A stretch of 64,000 nt of DNA from Eremophila alpestris peregrina (Eukaryota > Chordata > Aves > Passeriformes > Alaudidae): contig WMCF01000201.1 in NCBI GenBank assembly GCA_009792885.1, positions 323,134 through 387,133 on the forward strand, in the 5' to 3' direction. Both the position numbers and the translations under genes were made by a program. Position 1 is the stretch's first letter; each line of letters starts with the position of its first letter. The notes under the pieces are model-generated. The model was not told where the DNA came from. It searched no databases and saw only the letters and a program-made list of their open reading frames with translations. Shown in pieces: positions 13,440 to 23,222 of this stretch.

Positions 13440-13920
13440 TAACTGCAAATGATCATAGAGCTGGCAGCCTAGTTAAATAGGATTTCTAAAGGGTCAGCAC
13501 TGAGGCTGACACTGTTTAACATCATCATCAAGACCTGGAAAAGAGGACAGAAGGAACCTAGGACCCTGACCAAGTTGGCGTATGACACAAAACTGCAGGG
13601 AGCACGTGACATGCAAAGGCAGGCCTGTCATTCACATTGACCTTGACAAGCAGGAGGAATGGTCCACTAGGGGGCTTATATACAAGGAAAGGCTGATCTA
13701 ACTGAGTTTATCCAGCCAAGAGAAGAGAAGACTAAATCTGATTGCTGTCTTCAACTATCTAAGTTGTTTTATAGAGAAGAATGAGCCAAGCCATTCTCTG
13801 AGATGCACAACAAGAAGCAACAGACTGAAAAGGTAGCAACAGAAATTCTGACTGGAGATGATAACAGATTCTTCACTCTTAGAACAGTTAAGCAGTTTGG
13901 CCAGTGTGCTGCATAATCCA
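13440..13920 (+). mobile_element. Decayed CR1 3' fragment
   Basis: Pieces such as GCACTGAGGCTGACACTGTTTAAC (the 'LFN' region), a GAGACTAAATCTGATTGCTGTCTTCAACTA block and a CAACAAGAAGCAACAGACTGA block follow the order of the CR1 C-terminal coding region. The copy is old and broken. Confidence 0.6.
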
Positions 13921-13972
13921 AAATGTTATTGTATTCTACATCTGGCTGTACTATGTCATCTGCCCAAAATTG

Positions 13973-14127
13973 TTACTGTGTCATTAAGAGCTGATGTCCA
14001 GAAATGGAACCACAGCGGTGTCTCAGTTTAGAGACAATTTTAGGGGAAAACACTCTGGAATGTGTTGTCTCCTCTAAAAGGCTTCCAAGAATCCCTTTCC
14101 ACCAATATGAAAGGAACAAGAGGGAAG
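13973..14127 (+). mobile_element. ERV 3' internal remnant with polypurine tract
   Basis: The sequence directly before the LTR ends in a purine run (about 14,109-14,127, GAAAGGAACAAGAGGGAAG). It is placed exactly where a retroviral polypurine tract should be, abutting the TG of the LTR at 14,128. The rest of the internal region is lost. Confidence 0.55.
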
Positions 14128-14563
14128 TGTCTTTACAAACAAACTGTGGCCTGCTGGTATATAAAGCTAGATAGTGATAGGAGAAAGAAGCAATGGTAGG
14201 AATTTTGACACAGACACAGACTGTTGCTCCCCAAGGCCATGCTAAATTCCTAGACTTAGAGAAAAAGGACAGAGACACAAAGAAAAAGAAGGGGGGGGGT
14301 GGGGAGAGGATGCACATTAGAGGGGGGTCGCTATTATGCAGATCAGGAAGTCTGTACCTCTCAAGTACCTCAGCCAGTTGGGAAAGAGAGAGGGACATGC
14401 AGTTGGGAAATTAGGATAAAAAGGAGGCTGCAACCTCTAGCAATTTGAGAGAACTCATGGGAAATGTCCCATGGCCTCTCCCTCTATTCGAATAAAGTTA
14501 CAGGACTCCTCTATCTCCGTTTTGGACATAAACCACTGACATTGTGAATTAATTTTCCTGACA
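14128..14563 (+). repeat. ERV LTR (family A, copy 1)
   Basis: The element starts TGTCTTTACAAACAA and ends TTTTCCTGACA, with a G-run at 14,290-14,298 and a poly(A) block CTCTATTCGAATAAAG at 14,482-14,497. The same start, CCTCAGCCA-type middle, poly(A) block and end recur at 25,435-25,890 (minus strand) and 33,599-34,017 (plus strand), which defines the family by internal comparison. Confidence 0.8.
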
Positions 14564-14724
14564 AATAGGAAATGAATACTGGTGGATAAAAGTGAAAAAA
14601 ACAAGAAACCAGTTTATTAATGAACAGAATGCCCACAAGACACAGTAAAAACAGTAAATTAAAGGCTAGGTATTAAACTGTCAGACCTTGCGCCCCCCTA
14701 CCCAAACTGTGAGAAATTAAGCCC

Positions 14725-15200
14725 ACTCTTCAGTTAGAATTTAAAGAAAATTTAGTAAGAGACAATAGGGGACAAAGTCAATTAAGCAATAGGAACAGTG
14801 CTGGCTGTTTAGCCGCAGCCAGAGGCACACCAGTCAACACAGCAACACCCCTTATATACCCTGGGTATTGCATCAGCCAAATGCATATTCATGAACAATT
14901 ATACACATTCAATTATTTTAACATAGCTCCTCCTCCATCCTTTCCCTTCAGAGCACCTGCAGTCATTCTTCTTGTAGTCATCTGCTACTTTTCGATACAT
15001 TGGACAGGCCTCGATCCTTTCCTTAGTTAAATATTAACATTACAACAACTCCCAAGCAACATAAGCATCACAACACAACATTCAGATTAAAAGAACTCTA
15101 GGCTTTAGTAAATCTCTTTTTTACAAAGGTCAACATTACGAAACACATAGTATTCACTCCAACAATTGTGAAAGCCAACACTATAATTTATTTATCACAC
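14725..15200 (-). repeat. LTR-like element (family B), minus strand
   Basis: The motif AGAGACAATAGGRGACA at about 14,758 is shared with the element starting at 24,557. Both then run through a 'TGCATATTCA' rich middle, in the layout of an LTR read in reverse. Boundaries are uncertain. Confidence 0.45.
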
Positions 15201-15232
15201 AAAAAAAACCCCAAAATGCCAGGGAAAAGGTA

Positions 15233-15238
15233 CTGGCT
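15233..15238 (+). repeat. Provirus target-site duplication, left
   Basis: CTGGCT directly precedes the TG of the 5' LTR and is repeated exactly after the 3' LTR at 23,217-23,222. Six bases is the length made by alpha- and betaretrovirus-type integrases. Confidence 0.9.
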
Positions 15239-15690
15239 TGTGGCTGCCCAGGGTGCTGGCAACGTGGGCTTTGCTCTCCTGGGGGCGGGCAGGAAGTTTA
15301 ATGAGGACTTCTATATGCATAGAAGTCCAAAAGTTAGTGGTTGCTGCCACAATGTCACTCCCCGATTTCTCTGTATTTGATTGGTCAGTTCCAAGTTAAC
15401 TCCGCCCCGGGGAAGGTGATAAAAATGCTTGCCACTCTTTGTTCTTCTCTTTCGGCATGTAGCAGCTGACAATAAACTGTTGCTCTGCTGGAAGTGAGTT
15501 TCCTTAATCCTTACCCCAAGAGAAACCCTATTGCTGTTAAACCTTCACCCTTCTTCATCCTGCAGGCTCACATGCACCCACGGGACCACTGGGTCTTCCC
15601 CAAAGTGGAAGCAGCCGGCTGGACCCACACACACACACCAAGCTGGGACCACAGCTGCAGGAGGGAGAGGGACTGGAGGCTTTTCTAACA
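15239..15690 (+). repeat. 5' LTR of the provirus
   Basis: TGTGGC...CTAACA, 452 bp. Visible signals are an inverted CCAAT box (ATTGG, about 15,379-15,383), a GC-rich CTCCGCCCCGGGG box, a TATA-like GATAAAAA at about 15,418-15,425 and a poly(A) signal AATAAA at 15,471-15,476. The U3 part holds a perfect 10-bp-arm hairpin at 15,305-15,328. It matches the 3' LTR along its whole length. Confidence 0.95.
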
Positions 15691-15691
15691 C

Positions 15692-15709
15692 GTGGCACCC
15701 ACATGTGTC
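15692..15709 (+). other. Probable primer-binding site
   Basis: TGGCACCCACATG starts two bases after the 5' LTR, where the tRNA primer binds. It resembles the lysine-tRNA type site (TGGCRCCCA...) used by many class II retroviruses. The exact tRNA is an inference. Confidence 0.6.
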
Positions 15710-16609
15710 GCGAACTGCGCAAACACACAAGGACAGCGAAAACCCTCTTTTTGTTAAGAGGGGGGAGCTCGGACGTCCACTGAGGCGGATCAGAGGTCCC
15801 ACGTTTTAGGCGGATCCCCGACCACGCCAGCAACAAACACCCGGCGAAAACCAGCATACACCGATCCGTTGCAACGGAATTCTCACCCCAGTGTTTCGTT
15901 TTTATTTTACCCCACAGTATTCCTCGCCAGCAGGCGAAGAAAATCGTGAGTTGAAAGAGGGATTTGAAATCGGGGGCTTTTCTTTTATTTTTGTGTTTTA
16001 CGACACCGGGGAAATAATGGGGACCATGGACAGCGTGTGGCTGTCCCAGACGGAAAGGGAGTTTTATGTTCTTGTTCACCAGTTATTGTTAGAAAAGGGA
16101 GAACCAGTATGCGAGGGGCTTTTAAAGAGATTTATTCACTGGATTTTTGTGGAATTTGGGAATGTTTGTTTAAAAAGCAAATTCTTAGATAATGTCGCCA
16201 AGCACCTAATAGCAGTGCAAATGGCTGGTGATCTGAGTGTGGCTGAGTTTTTCCCTGTGTTTTCCCTGATGTTAGACCTGGCTGAGGAACCTGCACCTGC
16301 GGGTTCCAAGGTGGGAGCGAATCAGTTTGAAACCCCTGACCCACACTCCGTCCCCCGTGTCCCTCACCCCCCAACCCCGAATGAGGGAGATTTTGCGAAT
16401 ACAGCCCACGTTCCAGTGCTACCGACTCCCGCGTATTCCTGAGCCCTCCTTCTCCCCCCGCTGGGACCGCACCGGCCATGCCGTCCCAGCTCCGACCCTT
16501 TCCCACTTCCCAACAATTCTAGTTTTGAAACCTCAGTTGTGTTAGATTCCCCAGTGCCGGATGGGCAGGGGAACTTGTCGGTCCCGTGGTTTCCGGTCCC
16601 CGGGATTGT

Positions 16610-16851
16610 GGCGCCGGGACCGCATGGGGCGGCCATGTGGCGCTTGAGACCCAAAACGGCGGTGGCGGAAGCGGCGTCACTGTTGCAGGGGTGCAGCATG
16701 GTGGCGGGGGGTGGATTCATGCCGCGATCCCACAAAATGGCGGCGGCGCGGACCGCGCCACCGCTCCGGAGGTGCAAGATGGCAGCAGGGGGTGTATTCG
16801 CATTAGTACCCCACAAAATGGCGGCGGCGCGCGGGAGCCGCGCGTGGCACA
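16610..16851 (+). repeat. 81-bp minisatellite, about 3 units, in the gag linker
   Basis: Units of about 81 bp start near 16,610, 16,690 and 16,771. Each contains an AAAATGGCGGC or AAAACGGCGGT core (16,732 and 16,813 are the clearest). Eighty-one bases is 27 codons, so the reading frame is kept across units. The cores match the YY1 consensus AANATGGCGGC. Confidence 0.75.
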
Positions 16852-16994
16852 AGTGGCGGGCGACTTTGGAACCCCTCACACCCTCGGAGAGTACAGGTTT
16901 ACAGCGGCACGGGCGGTTGGGGCAGCACCGGGAGTCCACGTGTAGCGGGGAGCCCCTGTGGCACCAGCAACCCACGTGGCGCTGGTGGGCCCCG

Positions 16995-17166
16995 TGCCGC
17001 CCGGAAATATCGTGATATCACCAGATCTCGCGGCACCGGAAGCTATCGTGTGGCCAGCAGTTTTCGCGGGGTCAGGAAGTATCGCGAGAAAGGGAGTTAG
17101 CGCGGTACCAGGAGCTATCGCGAGATCGGGAGCGATCGCGGAACCAGAAGTGATTGCAGCGCGGGG
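16995..17166 (+). repeat. 36-bp minisatellite, about 5 units, in the gag linker
   Basis: Units begin at about 16,995, 17,031, 17,067, 17,103 and 17,139, each carrying a core like GGAAGYATCGYGAGA. Thirty-six bases is 12 codons. In one frame the units read as a 12-residue repeat with a conserved I(A/V) near position 4-5 and A near position 11. Confidence 0.75.
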
Positions 17167-17418
17167 AGACCATCCGGTGCTGGGTTTTACCGCGGCGGGA
17201 CAACCCCTTCTCTTCCGCGCGGCGCCGAGTCCCGCTCTGCACGGCTCACCCCCGCTCGCGGCTGCGGCAAGTTCCATTCCGTGCGGTGAGCCCCACCATG
17301 TGGCCTCAGCCCCTCCCCCCCCGTATGGCGCACTCCCCCATGCAACCCCCCTCCCCCACGCGGTGGGCCCCCACACCTTGCGCCTGCCCCCCCTCCCCCG
17401 CTCAGCGTGCCCCATGAC

Positions 17419-17456
17419 CTGTCTCTTATACACATCTAGATGTGTATAAGAGACAG
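17419..17456. other. Nextera mate-pair junction adapter (assembly artefact), copy 1
   Basis: The 19-mer CTGTCTCTTATACACATCT is directly followed by its own reverse complement. These are two Tn5 mosaic ends joined head to head, which is the Illumina Nextera mate-pair junction sequence. Translation on the minus strand gives the well-known contaminant peptide SYTHLDVYKRQ. This is not biology of the organism. Confidence 0.97.
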
Positions 17457-17491
17457 CCCCCGCACGGCTCGCCCCCCCACACGGTAAACAC

Positions 17492-17531
17492 CTGTCTCTT
17501 ATACACATCTAGATGTGTATGTGTATAAGAG
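17492..17531. other. Nextera junction adapter (assembly artefact), copy 2, damaged
   Basis: A second CTGTCTCTTATACACATCT is followed by a reverse-complement half with an extra GTGTAT and without the final ACAG. The 30 bases before it (17,462-17,491) recur exactly after it (17,541-17,570), which fits a local misassembly or bad gap fill. Confidence 0.95.
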
Positions 17532-18884
17532 CCCCCCCCCGCACGGCTCGCCCCCCCACACGGTAAACACACAGCATCGGTTGCCATTACGAGATAGGGC
17601 AACTAGAAAGGGAAGAAGCTGCGGCCGGAAGGAAGCCATATTGGCTTCCGGTATTGGCAGTGCCCTGGAAGTCTGGCCACGCAGCGGCCGCCCCGCGCAG
17701 TCCCCCTCTTTCTAGGACATAGAAGAGAGTGATTCCTCCCTCTCGGATGTGGAAGATTATTGGGCCCAGGTCCGGGAGGAGGCAGTCAGGAATGGGGACT
17801 GTGATTTTGCGGCAAAAATCACTGCGTTCCCGGTCACCATTAAAACTGGCCGCCGGGGACGTCACATGGAATGGAACCCTATACCGTACACGGAATTAAA
17901 AGAATTACATAAAGCAGCTAAAGCCCACGGGCGCAGCTCGCATTACTTTTGGAACCTTTTTGATGCCACCCTTTCCTCTCATATAGTACTTCCGCATGAT
18001 TTAAAGAACATAATGGGATGTCTATTAGCTCCTGCGGAGTACATGTTGTGGGAGAGAGGGTGGAAAAGGCAGACCACCCAGGTGGTAGAAAATAATAACA
18101 AGGACCCTAATAAGCCCCGAATAGAGTTAGACCTTGCTTGAGGGGAAGGGAACTACTCTAAACCAAGGGACCAGCTGGCACTGCCAGAAGGGATTTTAGC
18201 AGAGATCACAAGCGCAGCCAAAGCCGCACTGCAGCTTGTTCCTGATGACACTATCCCCACTGAGCACTTTAGTGCCATCAAGCAGGGGTCCAATGAGAAC
18301 TTTATGAAGTTTGTAGACAGGCTGAAAGCAGCATTGGAGAAGCAGGCGGAGAGTGTGTCTGCCAGAACAGAACTGCTAGTTAACATGGCATCATATAATG
18401 TTGATGCTGTGACTAAAGCCGTCCTCCGGGCCCTGCCATTTGAGCCATCACCCACAATAGATCAAATGGTTGAGGCTGTAGTGAAACACGCAGCCTCTGA
18501 GAACTCGGTGCCTCAGGAAGTCTCAAAGGGAGTAGCTGAGGGAGTCTCCTCTGTCCTGGCCACTGCGAGGATACGAGATGATCACCGCTGCTTTGTGTGT
18601 GGGAGCCCTGACCATTTTATGGTAGACTGCCCACAGCGCCCCTTGATCATTGATAACAGGCAAGGCCAGTCATGGGCTAATGCAAATCCCAGAAGACGTG
18701 GGGGGCAGGGAAACTACTGGCCGAGTGCGCATCAGCATCGCGCTCAGACAAAAATTATGCTGAGAGGTCCTGCCGTGTCCTCCGCTGCCCACAACCGCCG
18801 GTACCCAGGAAACCAGGGGCCACAGAGGATCAATTCTCCAGATCCTCTCTCACCGCAGTCAGCGGCTCCACACGCTGGGAACTG

Positions 18885-19600
18885 GTGAGCTGGCTGTCAA
18901 TTGACTTTGATGATGATGAGCTGGTTCCCATACCAACAGGGAAAAAGTTATCGTTTGCAGAGGCAGTGGATGTCCTGGTTATTGGACATCCTGAAGCCCC
19001 GCCTGAAATTACTGTCATCCCTGAGGTACTGACATTGCCACCTGGCAAAGAAATTTGCGTGACTGCCATTTGCCTGGACTATCCCTTTTATTTAAGACTT
19101 GATCAGCCTATCGCTCAGGCTTTCTTGTTGCCCCCCTTGGACCCCTGATGTGAAACTGTTTGCCCCTGAAGTGTATTGGACTGAGTACCTGAATGAGAAC
19201 AAGCCTAGTTACCGATGTACACTAAGGGGGAGGGGCATGGATTTCCAACTCACTGGGGTCATGGACACAGGAGCCGATATTTCTGTGATTTCTTTCTTAC
19301 AGCATCTGGCCCAAAGACTTAAAATTAGAAAGCCCAAAGGACAATCTGGCAGGCATTGGGGGTGCTACCTGGACTTGGAGGTCCAAAGACTGGGTACAGG
19401 TTGAAAGCCCTGAAGGGAGGGTAGCCACTGTAAGACCTTTCATCATTAAAACACCAGCTGCAGACCCCATTGTTCTGTGGGGCAGAGACATCCTCCTCCC
19501 CCAGCCTCCATCAGAATTGGGAACCAGGTTTTCTAGGGGGGGGTCACTGGAGATGCGCGCCTCCCTTCCACACCTAAACTGTCCTGGACCAAGGATGAGC
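18885..19600 (+). pseudogene. pro: Decayed pro (dUTPase-like remnant and retropepsin)
   Basis: The frame overlaps the gag stop by four bases in the -1 frame, as expected for a gene read by frameshifting. The first part (18,885-19,148) ends with an IAQAFLLPPL-like block that resembles the C-terminal motif of dUTPase; this is tentative. The second part (19,099-19,404) has the aspartic protease active site as DTGAD at about 19,264-19,278. After a frameshift near 19,390 the protease C-terminus continues with a LWGRD block at about 19,476. At least two frameshifts make it inactive. Confidence 0.8.
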
Positions 19601-19605
19601 TGGTT

Positions 19606-22316
19606 TGAGTGGACCAGTGGCCCCTGTCTCCAGAGAAGCTGTGCGCATTAGAAACCCTAGTAGACAAGCAGCTGGCAAAGGGGCATCTAGTTCCATCTAA
19701 CAGCTGCTGGAATATGCCAGTGTTCGTTGTCCCAAAACCTGGGAAAAACAGGTGGAGGCTCTTACAAGACCTTCGAAAGGTCAATGCAGTGATTGAAGAA
19801 TTTGGCCCCCTTCTGCCAGGTCTGCCCTCCCCCTCCATGCTACCAAAAGACTGGCCTTTAGCTGTTTTGGACATTAAGGACTGTTTCTTTAATATACCTA
19901 CATCCAGCAGATGCACCATGCTTTGCTTTTTCCATACCCTCCCACAACCAGGGTGAGCCTCTTCACCGCTACCATTGGACAGTTCTGCCACAAGGAATGC
20001 GTAATAGCCCCAGCATCTGCCAGTGGTATGTGGCCACAGTGATCTCTCCGGAGAGGAAGAAGTTCCCAACATCGATCATTTTGCACTACATGGACGATCT
20101 CCTTTGCTCCTCGATGGATGGAGAACTGCAACAACTTTTGGATGAGACTTTTACAGCGGTAAAGACAGCAGGATTCGACATCCAGCAGGACAAGGTCCAG
20201 CTGTCAAGCCCTTGGAAATATCTGGGGCTCCAGCTGGACCAGAGACGGATCATGCCACAACCGCTGAAAATTCAGGAGAGCCCAAGGACGCTGCATGACC
20301 TACAACAACTGTGCGGGTCCATAAACTGGGTGCGGCCACTGCTGGGAATCCCCTCAGAGGATCTGGCACTGTTGTTCAACCTGCTGCCTGGAGACACCAG
20401 CCCGACTTCACCCAGGACCCTGATGCCAGAAGCGGAGAGGAGCATTGAGATCGTGCAGGAGGCGTTGCAGTCACGGCAGAGCCACAGGTTTGATCCCAAG
20501 CTGCCTTTTCATTGGCAGTGTTGGGAAAAATGCCACACATACATGGGTTAGTATTCCAATGGGCTGAGGGGATGAAGGACCCCCTCCTGATTATAGAGTG
20601 GGTCTTCCTTCATTCACGACCAAGTAAAACCATTATGACCCCTCAAGAGCTTATTTCTCAGGTGATAACGAAGGGAAGAGCATGCCTCTGCTCCCTTGCA
20701 GGGTGCGATTTCACAAACATGTATGTACCAATTGGCACGGTAGGAGAATTAGAACATTTAATGCAGTTTAACACGTCTCCAATTTGCATTAGATAGCTAC
20801 TCCGGACAAATTTCAATCCACTCACTATCCAGCACACAAATTATTCAAGGCATCACTTAATTTGGTCCCTAAATTTCTGCAAAGTCGATCCCCTTTGACT
20901 GCTCTAACAGTTTATACTGACGGTTCTGGTTCTTCCCATAAGTCAGTTATGACATGGGAAAACCCTGACACTCAGCAGTGGGAAGAGGATGTCGAGGTGG
21001 TGGAGGGTTCTCCCCAGATTGCTGAACTAGCTGCCGTGGTTAGAGCTTTCAAACGGTTCCAGGACAGACCACTTAACGTGGTCACTGATTCGGCATATGT
21101 AGCTGGAGTAGCAATGAGAGCTGAACACTCAGCTCTCAGAGAAGTCAAAAACAAAACATTATGCAGGCTACTTGTGAAGCTAGTACAGCTGATCTCCCAC
21201 CGCAAGCATCCATTTCATATCATGCATGTGAGATCGCACACTGACCTTCCAGGGCCTTTAGCCGAAGGCAATAGGAGAGCAGATGCGCTGGCAATGGCTG
21301 TCCAGAGGTGCAATGTCCCCAGTCTGTTCCAACAAGCCAAACTCTCTCACAAATTTTTCCACCAAAATTTGTTTGCTTTAATGAGGCAATTCCAAATTAC
21401 TAGGGAGCAGGCCAGAGCTATTGTGGGGACTTGCCCTCACTGCCAGTCATCCCAGGTGCCTTTCCTGGAATGGGGGGTCAACCCGAGGGGACTTAAACCA
21501 GGTGTGGCAAACTGATGTGACCCATGTGCCATCTTCTGGCTGCATGAAGTATGTGCATGTGTCCATCGACACTTTCTGCAGGGCAGTTTTCGCGTCAGCA
21601 CACTCCGGAGAAACTGCACGGCAGATGATGCAGCACTTCTTGCTGGCGTTTGCCACACTTGGGACCCCAAAACAGATAAAAACGGATAACGCTCCTGGGT
21701 ACACCAGCCACAAGCTTTCTAAGTTTTTTCAGGATTGGGGAGTAGAACACATCACCGGCATACACGGGTCAATCCATCATAGAGCAGGCCCATCAGATGC
21801 TGAAAAGGGTCCTAGACCAGCAGCGAGGAGGTGCAGAGGTAAGTCCTCAAAGTTGAGAGGCTCTGTAAGGCTCTGTTTGTTTTGAACTTTTTAAATTGCT
21901 CAGCTCAAGAGCTGGACGCCCCCGTGATAAGGCACTTCTCCAATTCGGCTCAAGCTAAGCTCGAGGAGAAGCTGCCTGTGCTGGTAAAAGACCCCGAATC
22001 CCTGAAACTGAGGGGTCCATTCCCGATGGTGGCCTGTGGGCAGGGGTATGCCTGCGTGTCCACCCCAGGGGGGCCCAAATGGGTCCCTGCGAAAAACATT
22101 AAACCCTATGTTGAACCTTTATCAGACACTAATCTTGCCTCTGAGTCTCCCATCCAGGAGAAAGCAGGAACATCGAAAAAGTACTCCTGGAAAAGGAGAA
22201 AGAGGAAAAAGAAAATGCAAAACAGGGATTCTCCCCCAGGTCCGACACAGCCGCAAGCAACAGGCCCTCTCACACGTGCCAGAACACGGGCATTAACCTC
22301 CCCCTCAGGAACCTAA
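19606..22316 (+). pseudogene. pol: Decayed pol (reverse transcriptase, RNase H, integrase)
   Basis: Reverse transcriptase starts after an in-frame TGA at 19,606-19,608. It holds the LDIKDCFF block near 19,870 and, after a frameshift between 19,950 and 19,997, the YMDD box near 20,089-20,100. Stops occur at 20,549 and 20,794. RNase H (20,862-21,300) keeps YTDGS, AELAA, VTDSAYV and NRRADALA with the acidic residues in place. The integrase zinc domain (H..H..CPHC) ends near 21,447. The core has the first Asp in DVTH and the second in TDNAPG. The catalytic Glu lies in another frame after about 21,770. A C-terminal SH3-like block follows to 22,316. At least six lesions are visible. Confidence 0.9.
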
Positions 22317-22763
22317 CTTATCTGCAGCATGGAAAGGGAGGAAGAGGGGAGGAAGCAGGATTTACTTCGGTCAGGATGGGGGGAGAATGGGGAAGCAAAG
22401 GCCTGGTATAGGCCATTAGGGGTTATAACCTGTTAAAGATTTTTTAGATTGCAGAAGACAGCCCAAAGAATGACAAGCCTGGAAAAGCCGTGCCTGACTG
22501 CTGGGAGGATGCTTGTGATAAAGACCATCTTCGCCCTGCGGAGGTGATCCGGGATTCAGTCCAGCAGTTGAAAGAAGAGCATCCTCCAGGGGGATGGGAG
22601 TAATTTTAGGGACTGAGGGCTGGGCTGCTTCTGTTTTGTTTTGTTTTGTTTGTTTTTGTATTAAGTTGTTGTGATTGCGGTCGTGTTGTATGTTTTTCCA
22701 TGTTTAATTAATTGCTCTAGTAAGAGCCCTGCCCGCACCTTTAGTTAATTGGAAGGGAGGAGT
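22317..22763 (+). other. Short 3' non-coding region of the provirus, no env
   Basis: No signal peptide, SU/TM domain or long frame is present. The stretch ends with the polypurine tract GGAAGGGAGGAG at 22,751-22,762, directly before the LTR. Whether env was deleted or never present in this family cannot be told from one copy. Confidence 0.75.
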
Positions 22764-23216
22764 TGTGGCTACCCAGGGTGCTGGCAATGTGGGCTTTGCT
22801 CCCCTGGGGGCGGGCAGGAAGTTTAATGAGGACTTCTATATGCATAGAAGTCCAAAAGTTAGTGGTTGCTGCCACAATGTCACTCCCCGATTTCTCTGTA
22901 TTTGATTGGTCAGTTCCAAGTTAATTCCGCCCCGGGGAAGGTGATAAAAATGCTTGCCACTCTTTGTTCTTCTCTTTCGGCATGTAGCAGCTGACAATAA
23001 ACTGTTGCTCTGCTGGAAGTGAGTTTCCCTTAATCCTTACCCCAAGAGAAACCCTATTGCTGTTAAACCTTCACCCTTCTTCATCCTGCAGGCTCACACG
23101 CACTCACGGGACCGCTGGGTCTTCCCCAAAGTGGAAGCAGCTGGCTGGACCCACACACACACCCCGAGCCAGGACCACAGCTGCAGGAGGGAGAGGGACT
23201 GGAGGCTTTTCTAACA
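22764..23216 (+). repeat. 3' LTR of the provirus
   Basis: TGTGGC...CTAACA, 453 bp. It is co-linear with the 5' LTR, with the same inverted CCAAT box, GC box, TATA-like sequence, U3 hairpin (22,830-22,853) and AATAAA at 22,996-23,001. Confidence 0.95.
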
Positions 23217-23222
23217 CTGGCT
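23217..23222 (+). repeat. Provirus target-site duplication, right
   Basis: CTGGCT, identical to 15,233-15,238. Confidence 0.9.

Larger units (their letters stand above)
16017..18888 (+). pseudogene. gag: Decayed gag (matrix, repeat-rich linker, capsid, nucleocapsid)
   Basis: A start codon at 16,017 opens a frame beginning MG, the usual myristoylation context, and encodes a matrix-like domain until a stop at 16,440-16,442. A GC-rich linker with two minisatellites follows (about 16,610-17,166) and contains the adapter artefact, so its continuity is unknown. Capsid resumes in another frame at about 17,715, is broken by an in-frame TGA at 18,139-18,141, and carries a major-homology-region-like block at about 18,280-18,350. 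One zinc knuckle of the form CX2CX4HX4C lies at 18,589-18,630. The frame ends at 18,886-18,888. Gag would form the virus particle; this copy cannot be translated through. Confidence 0.85.
15239..23216 (+). mobile_element. Class II (betaretrovirus-like) endogenous provirus, env-less
   Basis: The provirus has both LTRs, a primer-binding-site region, a polypurine tract and gag-pro-pol in order, framed by a 6-bp target duplication. The LTRs differ by about a dozen substitutions plus one 1-bp indel by my hand alignment, roughly 97% identical, so the insertion is fairly young. Gag, protease, reverse transcriptase, RNase H and integrase are all recognisable, but stops and frameshifts break every gene. 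Only about 450 bases lie between the end of pol and the 3' LTR, so there is no env. A sequencing-adapter artefact interrupts the gag region at 17,419-17,531. Confidence 0.95.

Noticed and set aside
16876..17508. Minus-strand 210-codon open frame across the GC-rich gag linker
   Set aside because: It starts inside the Nextera adapter and is antisense to gag. The long frame results from high GC content plus the artefact.
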